Shown here in pieces: positions 8,476 to 17,744 of a DNA stretch of 64,000 nt (positions are counted from its first letter, which is position 1; every line of letters starts with the position of its first letter). The notes under the pieces were generated by a model. That model did no database searches, was not told where the DNA came from, and saw nothing but the letters and a program-made list of their open reading frames with translations. The stretch lies in the NCBI RefSeq assembly GCF_018917525.1, contig NZ_JAHLOS010000021.1:1-64000 (forward strand). The letters are read 5' to 3'. The translations under genes were made by a program, and so were the position numbers. This DNA comes from Enterococcus raffinosus. GTDB taxonomy: Bacteria > Bacillota > Bacilli > Lactobacillales > Enterococcaceae.

Positions 8476-8502
8476 ATCCTTATTTGTACTTTCTTATATT
8501 TT

Positions 8503-9981
8503 CTAATGAACTTGATGGTGCAAATCTTTTCCTGATTTATCATGATGATGCAAGGTCCAATTTCCATGGAACAAATACATGATAAACGGAATAAAGAAAA
8601 CGATAATAAAAGCTGTTAATAATAATGTTAGGTACGTATGTTTTTGTTGCATGTTGTAAGCAGCTGGTGGGAAGAATGTTACGACAAACCCGAAAGCTGA
8701 TAAAACTAAACCTAGAACACCCATGATGACACGCATTACTTTTGATTTTGCTGCACGGAATGTCCGATGCAAATCGTCGTGTTTGAACACTAAAACTAAA
8801 TAAGTAACAAACATCAGCATATACATTAAGGTATACAGAGCAACAGTTAAACTCATCGCTGTTTGGAATGAAAGGTTCGATTTGTCTCCGCCGGCACCAA
8901 AGGTTAATAACGCAGCCATGATTGAAACGATCACACCTTGCAAGATCATGACGTTTGTTTCGACACCATAAGGATTTGTTTTAGCAAAGCGTTCTGGCAA
9001 GTAGCCTTCTTTCGCTGCTTCGTACATTCCAGCATTTGGACCAACGACCCAGCTGCTGATTTCACCAATGATCCCAATTGCTAGTAGTAAACCAATCAAC
9101 CGTTCAATAAAGACTACATTGATCCATGGAAATTGTTGAACTAAAGCGCCATAAGCATAAACAATACCAGTACTTAATTGAATTTTGGCATTGGGAATTG
9201 TTGCACCGATTGAAATTGTTCCGATAATATCAGAAGCAATCGCACAAATGGCCAAAGCCATCATAACTTTTGGATAGATAGATGGTTTCTTTAAGTCTTT
9301 AACGTGAGTAGCTGAACCTTCAGCACCTGCAAAGGCTAAAATAAATGGAACAAATCCGACTAACACATTACCGCTCCAGCTTGATGGCAAAATCGTGTGT
9401 GGATTGATTTTGATCAACATTGGATTGCCCTTTACTAGATAAGTAATCGTTAAGAACAACAATAGAAAGACTGGAATAATAACACCAATTGTAAAGCTCC
9501 ATTGAGCAATTTTCCCTGTGATTTTTGTTCCTCGTTGTTGCGCGAAGATCAAGCCCCACAAGATAACCATCATGATGATGAATTTGAACAATGGATTTGT
9601 ATTAATAACTGGAACATTAAAAGTGATCGATAAACAGCCAATGATGAAATACATCATGGTACACATACCAACAGTGATGTGGATCCATTGGTAAAATAGT
9701 GCAGACCACCCTAGGCGTTCGCCTAGCATATGACGTCCCCAAGTAAAGATTCCGCCTTTACTCCAACCATCAACTGAGGCCATTTCTCCAGCGGAACGAG
9801 TAACAGGAATGAACCATAGAATCCCTGCTAAGAATAGGAAGAACAAAGCTGTTGGTCCTTGTTTAGCGAAGGCTGCAAAACCGTAGACAGTCATGACCAT
9901 TGAAGTAGTCATTGAGAATAGTTGAACACCTGTGAGCTGATTATGATCGCTAATAGAGGCGTTCTTCTCTTCGTTATTCAT
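8503..9981 (-). CDS. gadC: Glutamate:GABA antiporter
   Basis: An APC-superfamily antiporter of about 492 residues with roughly 12 hydrophobic spans, exchanging external glutamate for GABA made by GadB. It ends in a histidine-rich tail (HGNWTLHHHDKSGKDLHHQ), in keeping with the pH-sensing C-plug of GadC. An in-frame ATG at 10047 would extend the protein by 22 codons, but a strong promoter (TTGACT-16-TATGAT) overlaps that ATG. The start MNNEEKN at 9981 has AAAGGA upstream and is preferred. It is the first gene of the gadC-gadB unit. Confidence 0.93.
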   Translation of the reverse strand: MNNEEKNASISDHNQLTGVQLFSMTTSMVMTVYGFAAFAKQGPTALFFLFLAGILWFIPVTRSAGEMASVDGWSKGGIFTWGRHMLGERLGWSALFYQWIHITVGMCTMMYFIIGCLSITFNVPVINTNPLFKFIIMMVILWGLIFAQQRGTKITGKIAQWSFTIGVIIPVFLLLFLTITYLVKGNPMLIKINPHTILPSSWSGNVLVGFVPFILAFAGAEGSATHVKDLKKPSIYPKVMMALAICAIASDIIGTISIGATIPNAKIQLSTGIVYAYGALVQQFPWINVVFIERLIGLLLAIGIIGEISSWVVGPNAGMYEAAKEGYLPERFAKTNPYGVETNVMILQGVIVSIMAALLTFGAGGDKSNLSFQTAMSLTVALYTLMYMLMFVTYLVLVFKHDDLHRTFRAAKSKVMRVIMGVLGLVLSAFGFVVTFFPPAAYNMQQKHTYLTLLLTAFIIVFFIPFIMYLFHGNWTLHHHDKSGKDLHHQVH

Positions 9982-10042
9982 TTGTGACACATCCTTTAAA
10001 TTCATTGCAATCGAAGTGCGCACCTTTCGAACTACAGCCATC

Positions 10043-10070
10043 ATCATAGTCTTTACAAACTCAAAGTCAA
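10043..10070 (-). promoter_or_regulatory. gadC promoter
   Basis: TTGACT, 16 bases, TATGAT on the minus strand. The -10 covers the upstream in-frame ATG codons of the gadC ORF, which rules them out as starts. The rest of the gap to 10403 is AT-rich and holds a TATACT -10 (10373-10378) for the divergent regulator; nothing else is seen. Confidence 0.65.
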
Positions 10071-10403
10071 ACTACGCTAAACACAGCAAATTAGAAAAAA
10101 TATTAAAATACATGCTATCACCACAATGGAAGAAATCCTTTAATAATCACCCTTTTGTATTAATTCTAGTAGTAAATAAAAAAGGTTTTTAAGAAAAAAA
10201 AGAAAAGGTTCGAATTGTGCAAAAAAAAGACGCAAACTTTTAGAAACTCGATATTAATCTTTTGCATCAAATGATAGTTCTCACAAAAAAAGCGGACACA
10301 AAAAAGAATCCTCGCAGTTATCTTTAAATCAACTTTCACATAGTGCTTACCCTTCCTTTAATCATTGCGGATTATACTAGTGACCTTGAAGGAGTGTTAA
10401 TTC

Positions 10404-11912
10404 ATGAGCATCGATCTACTATTAGATTTTGAGAGTCAGGCGCTTTTCGCCATTTTTACTTATTTAAAAGAAAATCCCGGCTTTCACGATATCAATGAAA
10501 TTTCAGAACAAATTGGGTTTGAGAAACGAACAACGTTGAAATATTTGGAGCGTTTAGCGATGCTTTCTAACGAGGTAAAGGAACGTATTGGAACCAATCC
10601 GCTAACTATCTCGGACCGAAACTACCAAATCATTCAACAAAATTACGTGGAAAATAAGGAATTGAGCTTAGCCATCTATCACATCTCGATTAAGATTGAC
10701 TTGCTGGAGGGGCTACTGCTAAATAAAGAAAATACGATGGATTCGCTGACGAATAAATACAGCCTGAGTTATTCTACCTTGAAAAAAGATGTGTACGAAG
10801 TGCGGGATTTCCTCAAAGAAGCCAATATCGATCTTCATATTAGAAATGGCGAGATCGTATTATCCGGCTTAGAACCAACGATTCGTCTCTTCTTCTTGAG
10901 CTTCTTTTGGCAGTTATATGGCGGCTACGGTCATCCCTTCAATATCGAAAATTCGACTGAAAAGAATTTTATTTTTGAGAAACTCAGCTTTTTACTTTCA
11001 GATCAAATCGATCCGATCACTAAAATTCAATACGATTATCTAGTAGATATTACGCTGATCCGCTATCTATCCAATCATCCGATTGAAAACAATGAACTGC
11101 CGGTGGAGTCTATCCTGATTGGAAATAAATTTGTTCAGCATTTCCATTTTATTACGGAAGAAAACGTCTCGGCTTACGCGAATTTTAAAGACGAACTTTA
11201 TTTTATGCTATTATTCCTACAATCAAAAATGGTCTTTTATCGTAACACCAGCTTCTTCCGTGAAATAAAGAAGTATCACCAAGAAATTGATTCAAATATT
11301 TATCAGGCCAATCAGTTCTTTTTCCAAAACATCGGCCTGCTTTTTAATCAATTTGAATTTGATTATGACGAGCTGGAAAAAGAGCTTTACGTCATTCACA
11401 CGCGTTTATTGTTCAAAAGCTTTTATAACTATGTACCGATTGGCGAACATCACAATCTTTATCCCGATGATATGGCGATCGTACAAGAAAATCTGCGGGT
11501 TCGTTTTGAAAACATCTGTCCCCGCAATAGCCTAATCTATTCACAGCTTGATTACGCCATTTTTCTTTACGCCGCTTTAAGTATTGCCAATGAATTTATG
11601 ACAGAATACGAATTATCTATTTTTATTGATGATTCAAAAGGCGAGTTTAACTCTATTTGGTTAAAAAAATTCTTTATGAAAAGCACCAACGGATTGGTCA
11701 AATTGAACTTTGTCGACCCAAATCGCTTTTTATTAGCCGATGAATCCGTTGATCTAATTATCAGCACCAATAAATTTTTCCCAATCAAGAACGTCCATAA
11801 TAAACCCATCCTGTTTCTAGAATGCAAAGACAAATACGAAGACCTGAAAAATGTCCAATCAATGGTTCGGAAAATCATGATGGAGAAAAATAAACTGCTG
11901 CAAACAAAATAG
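10404..11912 (+). CDS. Mga/AtxA-like transcriptional regulator, probable regulator of gadCB
   Basis: A 502-residue protein with two N-terminal helix-turn-helix regions: HDINEISEQIGFEKRTTLKY (about 25-45) and the Mga-type NKYSLSYSTLKKDVYEVRDF (about 113-132). A long helical PRD-like middle follows, and a C-terminal EIIB-like part (about 400-495) contains LADESVDLIISTNKFFP. This is the Mga/AtxA architecture, in which PRD phosphorylation can tie activity to sugar supply. GAAGGAG precedes the ATG. It is divergent from gadC across 356 bases, so control of the acid-resistance genes is likely but inferred from position only. Confidence 0.75.
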   Translation: MSIDLLLDFESQALFAIFTYLKENPGFHDINEISEQIGFEKRTTLKYLERLAMLSNEVKERIGTNPLTISDRNYQIIQQNYVENKELSLAIYHISIKIDLLEGLLLNKENTMDSLTNKYSLSYSTLKKDVYEVRDFLKEANIDLHIRNGEIVLSGLEPTIRLFFLSFFWQLYGGYGHPFNIENSTEKNFIFEKLSFLLSDQIDPITKIQYDYLVDITLIRYLSNHPIENNELPVESILIGNKFVQHFHFITEENVSAYANFKDELYFMLLFLQSKMVFYRNTSFFREIKKYHQEIDSNIYQANQFFFQNIGLLFNQFEFDYDELEKELYVIHTRLLFKSFYNYVPIGEHHNLYPDDMAIVQENLRVRFENICPRNSLIYSQLDYAIFLYAALSIANEFMTEYELSIFIDDSKGEFNSIWLKKFFMKSTNGLVKLNFVDPNRFLLADESVDLIISTNKFFPIKNVHNKPILFLECKDKYEDLKNVQSMVRKIMMEKNKLLQTK

Positions 11913-12111
11913 AATTACGCACACTTTTTAAACATAAATCTGACTTTTTCGCTTTTTTTAGAAAATCCTCATCTTATAAAGTACGCACCTATCAAAGTGT
12001 CTCAATGCAAAAGAATTATTCTGTGCTATACTACCCACAGTTAGTTTCTCTTTCCAAAATAAAACTAACAAAAGAAGACGATCGACCGACATATTCGATC
12101 GTCTTTGCGAG

Positions 12112-12333
12112 TTCTACTTCCTGCTTTCAGCAGGTTAGTAGAATCGTATGCGTACGAAATTCAAATCAACTTTTTTGCTTTTTAAAAAAGTTCTTCCTTA
12201 ATAGGAGTTAGCTGCGTGTTCTTCTTCCTACTTTAGTAGGTTAGTAGAATCGTATGCGTACGAAATTCAAATCAACTTTTTCGCTTTTTGAAAAAGTTCT
12301 TCCTTAATAGGAGTTAGCTGCGTGTTCTTCTTT
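12112..12333. repeat. Structured intergenic repeat, two tandem copies
   Basis: Two 95-base units (12133-12227 and 12239-12333, period 106) on the opposite strand to the other loci. They differ only at 12176/12282 (T to C) and 12184/12290 (A to G), and these positions pair in the stem AACTTTTTY...RAAAAAGTT. A terminal hairpin with outer arms TTCTACT (12112-12118)/AGTAGAA (12137-12143) and inner arms CCTGCT/AGCAGG borders the first unit. An analogous CCTACT/AGTAGG hairpin lies between the units. Confidence 0.8.
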
Positions 12334-12359
12334 CTGTGTCAATTTCTAGAGACTATCAA

Positions 12360-12405
12360 AAAAACAGGATCAAAATCAGATAGCTGATTTTGATCCTGTT
12401 TTTTT
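12360..12405. terminator. Bidirectional terminator before the LPXTG gene 3' end
   Basis: A perfect 17-bp stem (AACAGGATCAAAATCAG, 12363-12379, with its complement at 12384-12400) and a four-base loop, with A-run and T-run flanks. It serves the leftward adhesin gene and perhaps transcripts from the Mga side. Confidence 0.85.
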
Positions 12406-12470
12406 ATTCATGAACTTCTGCGTATGACTCACCGCTAATTTGTTCAGAGATAGCTGGATAATTTCCTCAA

Positions 12471-15400
12471 TCATCCTCTCCTTCTATGGATATACAGATA
12501 GACTACGACTAACCCAACACCGGTCATAAAACACATAGCAGACAATAGAATGAAAGACCGATTAGCAAAACTCCCCGTTCTCGGTAGTGTTCCTGTTCGA
12601 CTACGATTTTTTACTTTTATCGTCACCTGATTCTCATCTTTACCTAGTTCAACTGTATTAGCTACCCATGGATTATCATCAAATGACACCAGACCGTTGT
12701 CAAAAATATCAATGGTAATTTCTCCATCTAAACCAATATAGCTATTTGGAGCAGTCAGTTCTTTGAGATAGTAGACACCCGAATCTATATCTGTAAAAAC
12801 GAAGGTTGATCCAGAAGTGAGCGTTTTGTTGTATGTTCCAGAGGAATTTCTCAAACGAAACGCAGCACCCACGATTTCATTTCCTTGTTCATCAGTCTTA
12901 ACAACTGTTAATTTGAACTTATTTAGTTCATTAGTGACTGTTTTATTCGATGAATCAGCGATAACCGCCGTACCATCAGTTCTCTCTGTCACTGTAAAGA
13001 TGAAATCGTCACACTTTTTGAATCCTTCTGGAACAAACGTTTCGCTTACATGATAAATACCTGCAGGCAGATCAGTAAAATTAACGACGCCTCCATTGTC
13101 AGGCGCAACATCTCTTACTACTACCATATTTTTTATCGTTTCTGTTAAAGTAAATTTGGGTCTTTTCTCATTTGAATCAGTAAACGGTTGTCCGTTTTTC
13201 ATCACCTTCTTAAATGAATAATCAGTAGTCAGCAATCGATTCGTGATGGTAATTCCAATTGAATCTAAATTACTAGAGGTAAAACTTTCCTGACTATATA
13301 CCGGCTTGGCATAACCAGGTACTCTATTCAGATTTCCAATTTTCTCAATAACTCGATACTCGATAGTGGGATTCCCAGAAACTGCAGGAAAGCGGTTAAC
13401 CCAATGATTTTCTGTATTCAGATCAACTTCATGTAAATCAATCCATCGATTCCCATCTTTCTTTTGCAAAACAGCAATTACCTCTTGTCGCTTCTGCCAG
13501 CGATTATTTTCATCATCCGACCAGATTTTTTTTACTGGAATAACAAAATCTTCATTGAATGCTCGAACTGATGGAACACCGAAATCTAACTTGTCCTCGG
13601 TACGGTCAGGTGAAGAGTGTAATATTGTCTTTCCATTGGCTGGGTACCATCTTCCCGAAGCAAAACTAGACTCTTCCGTTTTTAAACGTACTTTATAAGT
13701 GATTTCAATTTCCTGATTGCCGTAAAGATTGATATTCGTTACTCTTATTTTTCTTGGGTTCGAACTATCGACTACTGCCATCCTTTCTGACTTGATTGCT
13801 TTTGTTCCCAAACCATTTCTTAATGAAATATCCGATACAACTGGCGTCCCAACTAGTTCCACCATATCTCCCAGCGGATCTTCAATCACACCACGTTCAA
13901 CCGTTGTAAGCGTTGATTCAAACCATTCTTGGAAGGATTTCTCAAAATCACTTAAATTTTGTGCTTGATAGAAATAGTAATCTCTTTCTGAGTTACCTGT
14001 AGTATTCGCTCTTTGAGTGGTCATTTTGTAAAGTCCCTTTACCAACACTTCTGAGCTATGGAATTCTCCAGGCCCCCCATAAGCTCCCATGGCGATTGCT
14101 TGAATTTCAATGCCCTTGTCTCTTAAATCTGCCGCTTGAGAATTTGCCATATCTAAATGAGATTCGATCAACAGCGGAGCATTAGGATTTTCTATATTAG
14201 TGATCCGAAATCTATTATCCACGGGATTCCATCCAGAGTTCAACACATAAAGTGACGTTGATCCATTTGAATTAAAGGTCACTCCAGCATTTCCATCTGT
14301 TTGCCCTGTAGTCAGTGGTTTATATTGCGTGATTCTTACCTTAGAAGGAAAGATTGTCGTATCACTTTTGCCTGCTAGCGGATCCCTACTTCTATTTGGC
14401 GCCCCATCCGTTAGAAGAAAGAGGACTTTTCTTCGTCCATTATTATCTGCTAACAGTCTTTTTTGCGCTTCTATCAATCCCCCTTGTGTATAGGTTTGCT
14501 GGCTTTGCGTACTAGCGTTGCGATATTTTGTTACTAGCTGATCCCAATCGCTGTACCGTGATGATAAATTGGAAGTGCTGATTACATCCGAGCCAAATAC
14601 GACACCCCCAAGTCTTAAATAACCTACATTATCAGGAACATTGTTTTTAAACTGAGTAATTAAATGACTTAAAGAATCTATTGAAACATCTTTTCTCAAT
14701 CTTCCGCCAATTTTGTATTGAGTATCGGTGTAAGTCATCGATGCAGAGTTATCCAACACAAACATGACATCAACACCTGGTTTCGTAAGTGAATCTCCTC
14801 GAACATTCAATTTGATATTGAACTCATCTGGTTTATCTGTTTCGGTTGCGTATTTTCTTAGGGCGATGTCACCTTTTTCCTTCGCGCCAACTCCGTAATA
14901 AATATAAGAATTTTTATAGTTGTCTGTAAAAGTGTCCCAGCTTTGAAGCCCATCCCAAACATTCGCAGCTGTATTATCCTTACCGCCTTGATGATTGATC
15001 ACATTAGTCTGACCGATTGGCTGCCAAGAGAATTCCGGGTATTTCCCGTTGTCCGTCTTGTAGATTGGCTCTTTATTGGTATACGAATTGCTATGAACTA
15101 CACTTCTAGCATTCGCCACCGATGGTACTTCAGCTGGCTTTGAAAAAATCTTTTGATCTGAATAAAGCGAAAAACTATTTTCGCCGTTGTCAGTTACTGA
15201 GTTTTTAGAATCCTTCTTGGTAGCTTTTTTTTCTACTTTCAACCAAAGAGGTTCATTTATTCCTAATATATCGGTGTCAGATTCCGTAGTGTCTTGTTCA
15301 TTCTGAGATTTTTTTGTAGTCTGCTCATTTAGCTCTACATACATTTGAAGTTTTTCATATTTCTTAGGAACCGCAATTTTAAGTTCACGCTCACCCGAAT

Positions 15401-15728
15401 GAGTGAATTCTTGTTCAATCAACCACCCATCTTTTTCTTCCATCCCATCAACCGCAGGGTAATCAATGATTTTCTCCTTTTCTGTTAATAATTTTAGTTT
15501 TAAGCGGTTTTGCTGTTGCTCATTTTTCCCCTCACGACTTAGTTTGATATGAAAAATATTCTCCTTGTCTGCCAATTCTGTACTATACGAAACAGTCAAA
15601 AAGGATTCTTCTATTAATATCTCTTCATTTTTTTCTGCAAATGTCCGAGTGCTCACAGTCATTAAACCTATTAAACTTAAAAAAATTCCCCCAATTAAAA
15701 TGAGAAACTTCTTTCTTTTCCCTAGCAT
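12471..15728 (-). CDS. LPXTG-anchored VWA-domain adhesin, pilus-tip-like (EbpA/RrgA type)
   Basis: A 1085-residue surface protein. It has a signal peptide (1-31, MLGKRKKFLILIGGIFLSLI...), then a region of unknown fold. A von Willebrand A domain (about 320-610) follows, with the metal-site motif DNSAS near residue 325 and LLTDGAPN near 441. A Cna-B-like domain (about 725-820) and two SpaA-like domains (from about 835 and 930) carry lysines in VKKIW, FKKV and VVKTD contexts suited to isopeptide bonds. It ends in the sortase signal LPRTG, a membrane span and RRRG. This is the layout of pilus tip adhesins. No pilin or class C sortase gene lies nearby, so it may be a free-standing adhesin or may join a pilus encoded elsewhere. 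Confidence 0.9.
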   Translation of the reverse strand: MLGKRKKFLILIGGIFLSLIGLMTVSTRTFAEKNEEILIEESFLTVSYSTELADKENIFHIKLSREGKNEQQQNRLKLKLLTEKEKIIDYPAVDGMEEKDGWLIEQEFTHSGERELKIAVPKKYEKLQMYVELNEQTTKKSQNEQDTTESDTDILGINEPLWLKVEKKATKKDSKNSVTDNGENSFSLYSDQKIFSKPAEVPSVANARSVVHSNSYTNKEPIYKTDNGKYPEFSWQPIGQTNVINHQGGKDNTAANVWDGLQSWDTFTDNYKNSYIYYGVGAKEKGDIALRKYATETDKPDEFNIKLNVRGDSLTKPGVDVMFVLDNSASMTYTDTQYKIGGRLRKDVSIDSLSHLITQFKNNVPDNVGYLRLGGVVFGSDVISTSNLSSRYSDWDQLVTKYRNASTQSQQTYTQGGLIEAQKRLLADNNGRRKVLFLLTDGAPNRSRDPLAGKSDTTIFPSKVRITQYKPLTTGQTDGNAGVTFNSNGSTSLYVLNSGWNPVDNRFRITNIENPNAPLLIESHLDMANSQAADLRDKGIEIQAIAMGAYGGPGEFHSSEVLVKGLYKMTTQRANTTGNSERDYYFYQAQNLSDFEKSFQEWFESTLTTVERGVIEDPLGDMVELVGTPVVSDISLRNGLGTKAIKSERMAVVDSSNPRKIRVTNINLYGNQEIEITYKVRLKTEESSFASGRWYPANGKTILHSSPDRTEDKLDFGVPSVRAFNEDFVIPVKKIWSDDENNRWQKRQEVIAVLQKKDGNRWIDLHEVDLNTENHWVNRFPAVSGNPTIEYRVIEKIGNLNRVPGYAKPVYSQESFTSSNLDSIGITITNRLLTTDYSFKKVMKNGQPFTDSNEKRPKFTLTETIKNMVVVRDVAPDNGGVVNFTDLPAGIYHVSETFVPEGFKKCDDFIFTVTERTDGTAVIADSSNKTVTNELNKFKLTVVKTDEQGNEIVGAAFRLRNSSGTYNKTLTSGSTFVFTDIDSGVYYLKELTAPNSYIGLDGEITIDIFDNGLVSFDDNPWVANTVELGKDENQVTIKVKNRSRTGTLPRTGSFANRSFILLSAMCFMTGVGLVVVYLYIHRRRG

Positions 15729-16290
15729 ACTCTTACCCCCTTTATCCCAAGAGTCATTCCTTCGCTATTATTTTATAAAACAAGAAAAAGTTCCGCAAAT
15801 TCGGAAATAATTATATTTAAGTTATTTATAGATGTCATAAACTCGAGTTTTCAGTTTGATTTTTTTGAAAAAAGCACAAACAAGTAGTTATTAAATCACT
15901 TTATTTTACTTTTCATTAAAATTTCAAACATTCATTTAGTTGAATATCGATTAAGTATATTAGACATATAAAGTTGGATATTTTTTGAAAAATCTAGTAA
16001 AATACACGAATAAATCGCGTGATGATTCCTTTCCCACTATCGAAATAACTTTTTAATTTACCCTGGCTTCACACTTGCAGTCTTAAGGCATTTGAAAATA
16101 ATTTATAAAAAGAGCGTTATCCAAAAGAATGTACTTTATTTTTTCGAATAAATTCATTTTCGTTATTTAAAAAAACCTAAAAGATAGATCGGCAGCTTTT
16201 AAAAATCTGTTTTTGTTTTTTATCAAAATAAATATACTTTGTCTCTTAGCTGATCAATATAAGCCCAGATACGACGTTTAATGAAACAAT
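15729..16290. other. AT-rich intergenic region upstream of the adhesin gene
   Basis: No gene is seen. On the minus strand TTGCGG-17-TAAAAT, about 40-70 bases before the adhesin ATG, is a plausible promoter. The remainder has no clear dyads or repeats. Confidence 0.4.
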
Positions 16291-16320
16291 AAAAAAATCG
16301 AGCCGAGGCTCGATTTTTTT
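16291..16320. terminator. Terminator at the end of the MerR gene
   Basis: ATCGAGCC/GGCTCGAT stem with a two-base centre, flanked by seven A and seven T. The last T residues include part of the stop codon of the minus-strand MerR gene. Confidence 0.8.
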
Positions 16321-17068
16321 ACGCATATGTTTGGATGATTTGGACCAACGCTTCTGTCGCTCCCGCACCGCTCTTTTCATCATAATACTGAGTGAAACGC
16401 TCATCGGCTAAATACATCTCAGCCAATCCTTTATGAGCCTCACCGGAGTATGCCTTCCAGCTGAAACTCAGCCACTCTTTATGCAGCTGATAAATTTCTT
16501 CAGCCAAGGACGGTGACTCTTCTGTCAAATAGCTCCTCAATTTCTCAGTTAGCGTGGCTTCTATTGTCTGCATTCTTTGATAATCGGCCTCACTCATATT
16601 CTGCCATTTTTGATTCGAGGCTTCGACCGTTTCTTCTCCATATTTTTCACGGACCTCTTTTCCATACTTTGCTTCATTCTCCGTGAGCTTTTCTTGTTTA
16701 AACGCTTCAAATTTTTCTTTATTTGTCATTTTTAATTCTCCCTTATAGTAACGCAAGGTCTTGTCAATTGTTTCCAGCAGCTGATCTAGTTCTTGGCGCT
16801 TTTGCTCCAATTGGATTTTTTGCTGGATCAACGTATCCGCGATTTTTTCGTCAGGACGGTCCACTAATTCCTTGATTGTTTTCAACGGAATACCCATTGA
16901 GCGGTACAAAAGAATCTGTTGCAGTCGATCAATTTCCTTTTCAGTATACATGCGGTAGCCTGCCTCACTTAAAAAAGCAGGCTTCAGTAATGAGCGCTCA
17001 TCATAAAATCGCAGCGTCCGTGCACTGACGCCTGAAATTTCCGCCATTTGTTTCACTGTATAATTCAT
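16319..17068 (-). CDS. MerR-family regulator with TipAS ligand-binding domain
   Basis: A 249-residue regulator. The N-terminal MerR winged helix is clear (MNYTVKQMAEISGVSARTLR, then FYDERSLLKPAFLSEAGYRM). A dimerisation coiled coil (about 75-115) follows, and residues about 120-249 form a TipAS antibiotic-recognition domain (FEAFKQEKLTENEAKYGKEV; LAEMYLADERFTQYYDEKSG). Such proteins activate promoters on binding peptide antibiotics. The start at 17068 has AGGAGGTGCAGA in front; a longer reading frame to 17134 lacks a ribosome site. Part of the upstream gap holds dispersed repeats. Confidence 0.88.
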   Translation of the reverse strand: MNYTVKQMAEISGVSARTLRFYDERSLLKPAFLSEAGYRMYTEKEIDRLQQILLYRSMGIPLKTIKELVDRPDEKIADTLIQQKIQLEQKRQELDQLLETIDKTLRYYKGELKMTNKEKFEAFKQEKLTENEAKYGKEVREKYGEETVEASNQKWQNMSEADYQRMQTIEATLTEKLRSYLTEESPSLAEEIYQLHKEWLSFSWKAYSGEAHKGLAEMYLADERFTQYYDEKSGAGATEALVQIIQTYA

Positions 17069-17194
17069 TCTGCACCTCCTGACAAGAACTATCTTACACC
17101 TTGACGTAACGTAAAGGTCAAGAATTTCTTTCATCGTAAATTTGGTATATCGTTTTGACAGCTAACTCAATTATATTGTATTTATTTTTCTATT

Positions 17195-17533
17195 AAACTG
17201 CGAAAAGTGGAACTCGCAGCTATCTCAGAACTAGGAAATCATTTTCCCAAAAACCGGTAAAATGAATCTATTCTCGTTTCGCATATCATTATGCTAAACA
17301 GCTTGTCTACTATTCATGCTAGAAAACATAGATACATTTCATCAATTGACAAACTGCGAAAAGCATAACTGACAACTAGCTCAGTCATAATGTATTCATT
17401 TTCCTAAAAACCAGGAAAATGAGTTTTATTCTCGCCACGCATACGATTCCGCTAAACACCACTACTATTTATTTGTTCAAAATCTGAGATCAATGCTCTT
17501 TTCTTATTAAACTGCGAAAAGCGTAACTCGCAA
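17195..17533. repeat. Structured intergenic repeat, two units and a partial third
   Basis: The 13-mer AAACTGCGAAAAG recurs at 17195, 17351 and 17509 (periods 156 and 158). Each full unit has a central dyad (TCATTTT...AAAATGA; TCATTTTCCT...AGGAAAATGA). TTATGCT (17289-17295) pairs perfectly with AGCATAA (17362-17368). In the second unit TTCCGCT (17447-17453) faces AGCGTAA (17520-17526) with one mismatch. Confidence 0.75.
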
Positions 17534-17708
17534 AAAACCCCTCTTAGAATAAAATTCTAAGAGGGGTTCTCCCAGTACCAAATAATTGATAGAAAGGTTC
17601 TTCGTCCACTAAGCTTCTTTCCGACACCCTGAAATCCGACAGGTGACTTGCGTCGTGTGCCTCTGGATCGAAGGATCAATCTTTCAGATCCACTCGACTC
17701 GTCGCATG
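17530..17708 (-). ncRNA. Candidate small RNA, about 180 nt
   Basis: A minus-strand unit with its own promoter (TTGTCA-18-TATAGT at 17715-17744) and a strong terminator (17536-17568), and no reading frame worth calling in between. The sequence can form local stems, for example GTCGAGTG with CACACGAC (one A/A mismatch) and CACCTG with CAGGGTG. It follows the Gfo/Idh/MocA gene and may also receive read-through from it. I cannot match it to a known family; 6S RNA has about this size but I see no proof. Confidence 0.4.
17536..17568 (-). terminator. Strong terminator of the candidate small RNA and oxidoreductase gene
   Basis: A perfect 15-bp stem (AACCCCTCTTAGAAT and its complement) with a three-base loop. 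On the minus strand it is followed by six T. Confidence 0.85.
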
Positions 17709-17714
17709 TGACAC

Positions 17715-17744
17715 ACTATAGCACATCAGCTTAGTCTTTGACAA
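17715..17744 (-). promoter_or_regulatory. Promoter of the candidate small RNA
   Basis: TTGTCA (17739-17744), 18 bases, TATAGT (17715-17720), starting right at the stop codon of the oxidoreductase gene. Confidence 0.5.

Noticed and set aside
9982-10047. Extended N-terminus for GadC
   Set aside because: The upstream ATG codons are part of the -10 element of a good promoter; a better ribosome site serves the ATG at 9981.
12005-12211. 68-residue rightward ORF
   Set aside because: It lies across the first structured repeat unit, with no ribosome site; an artefact of repeat sequence.
8345-17533. CRISPR-like interpretation of the repeated intergenic units
   Set aside because: Units are long, few and separated by large distances, without regular unique spacers or cas genes.
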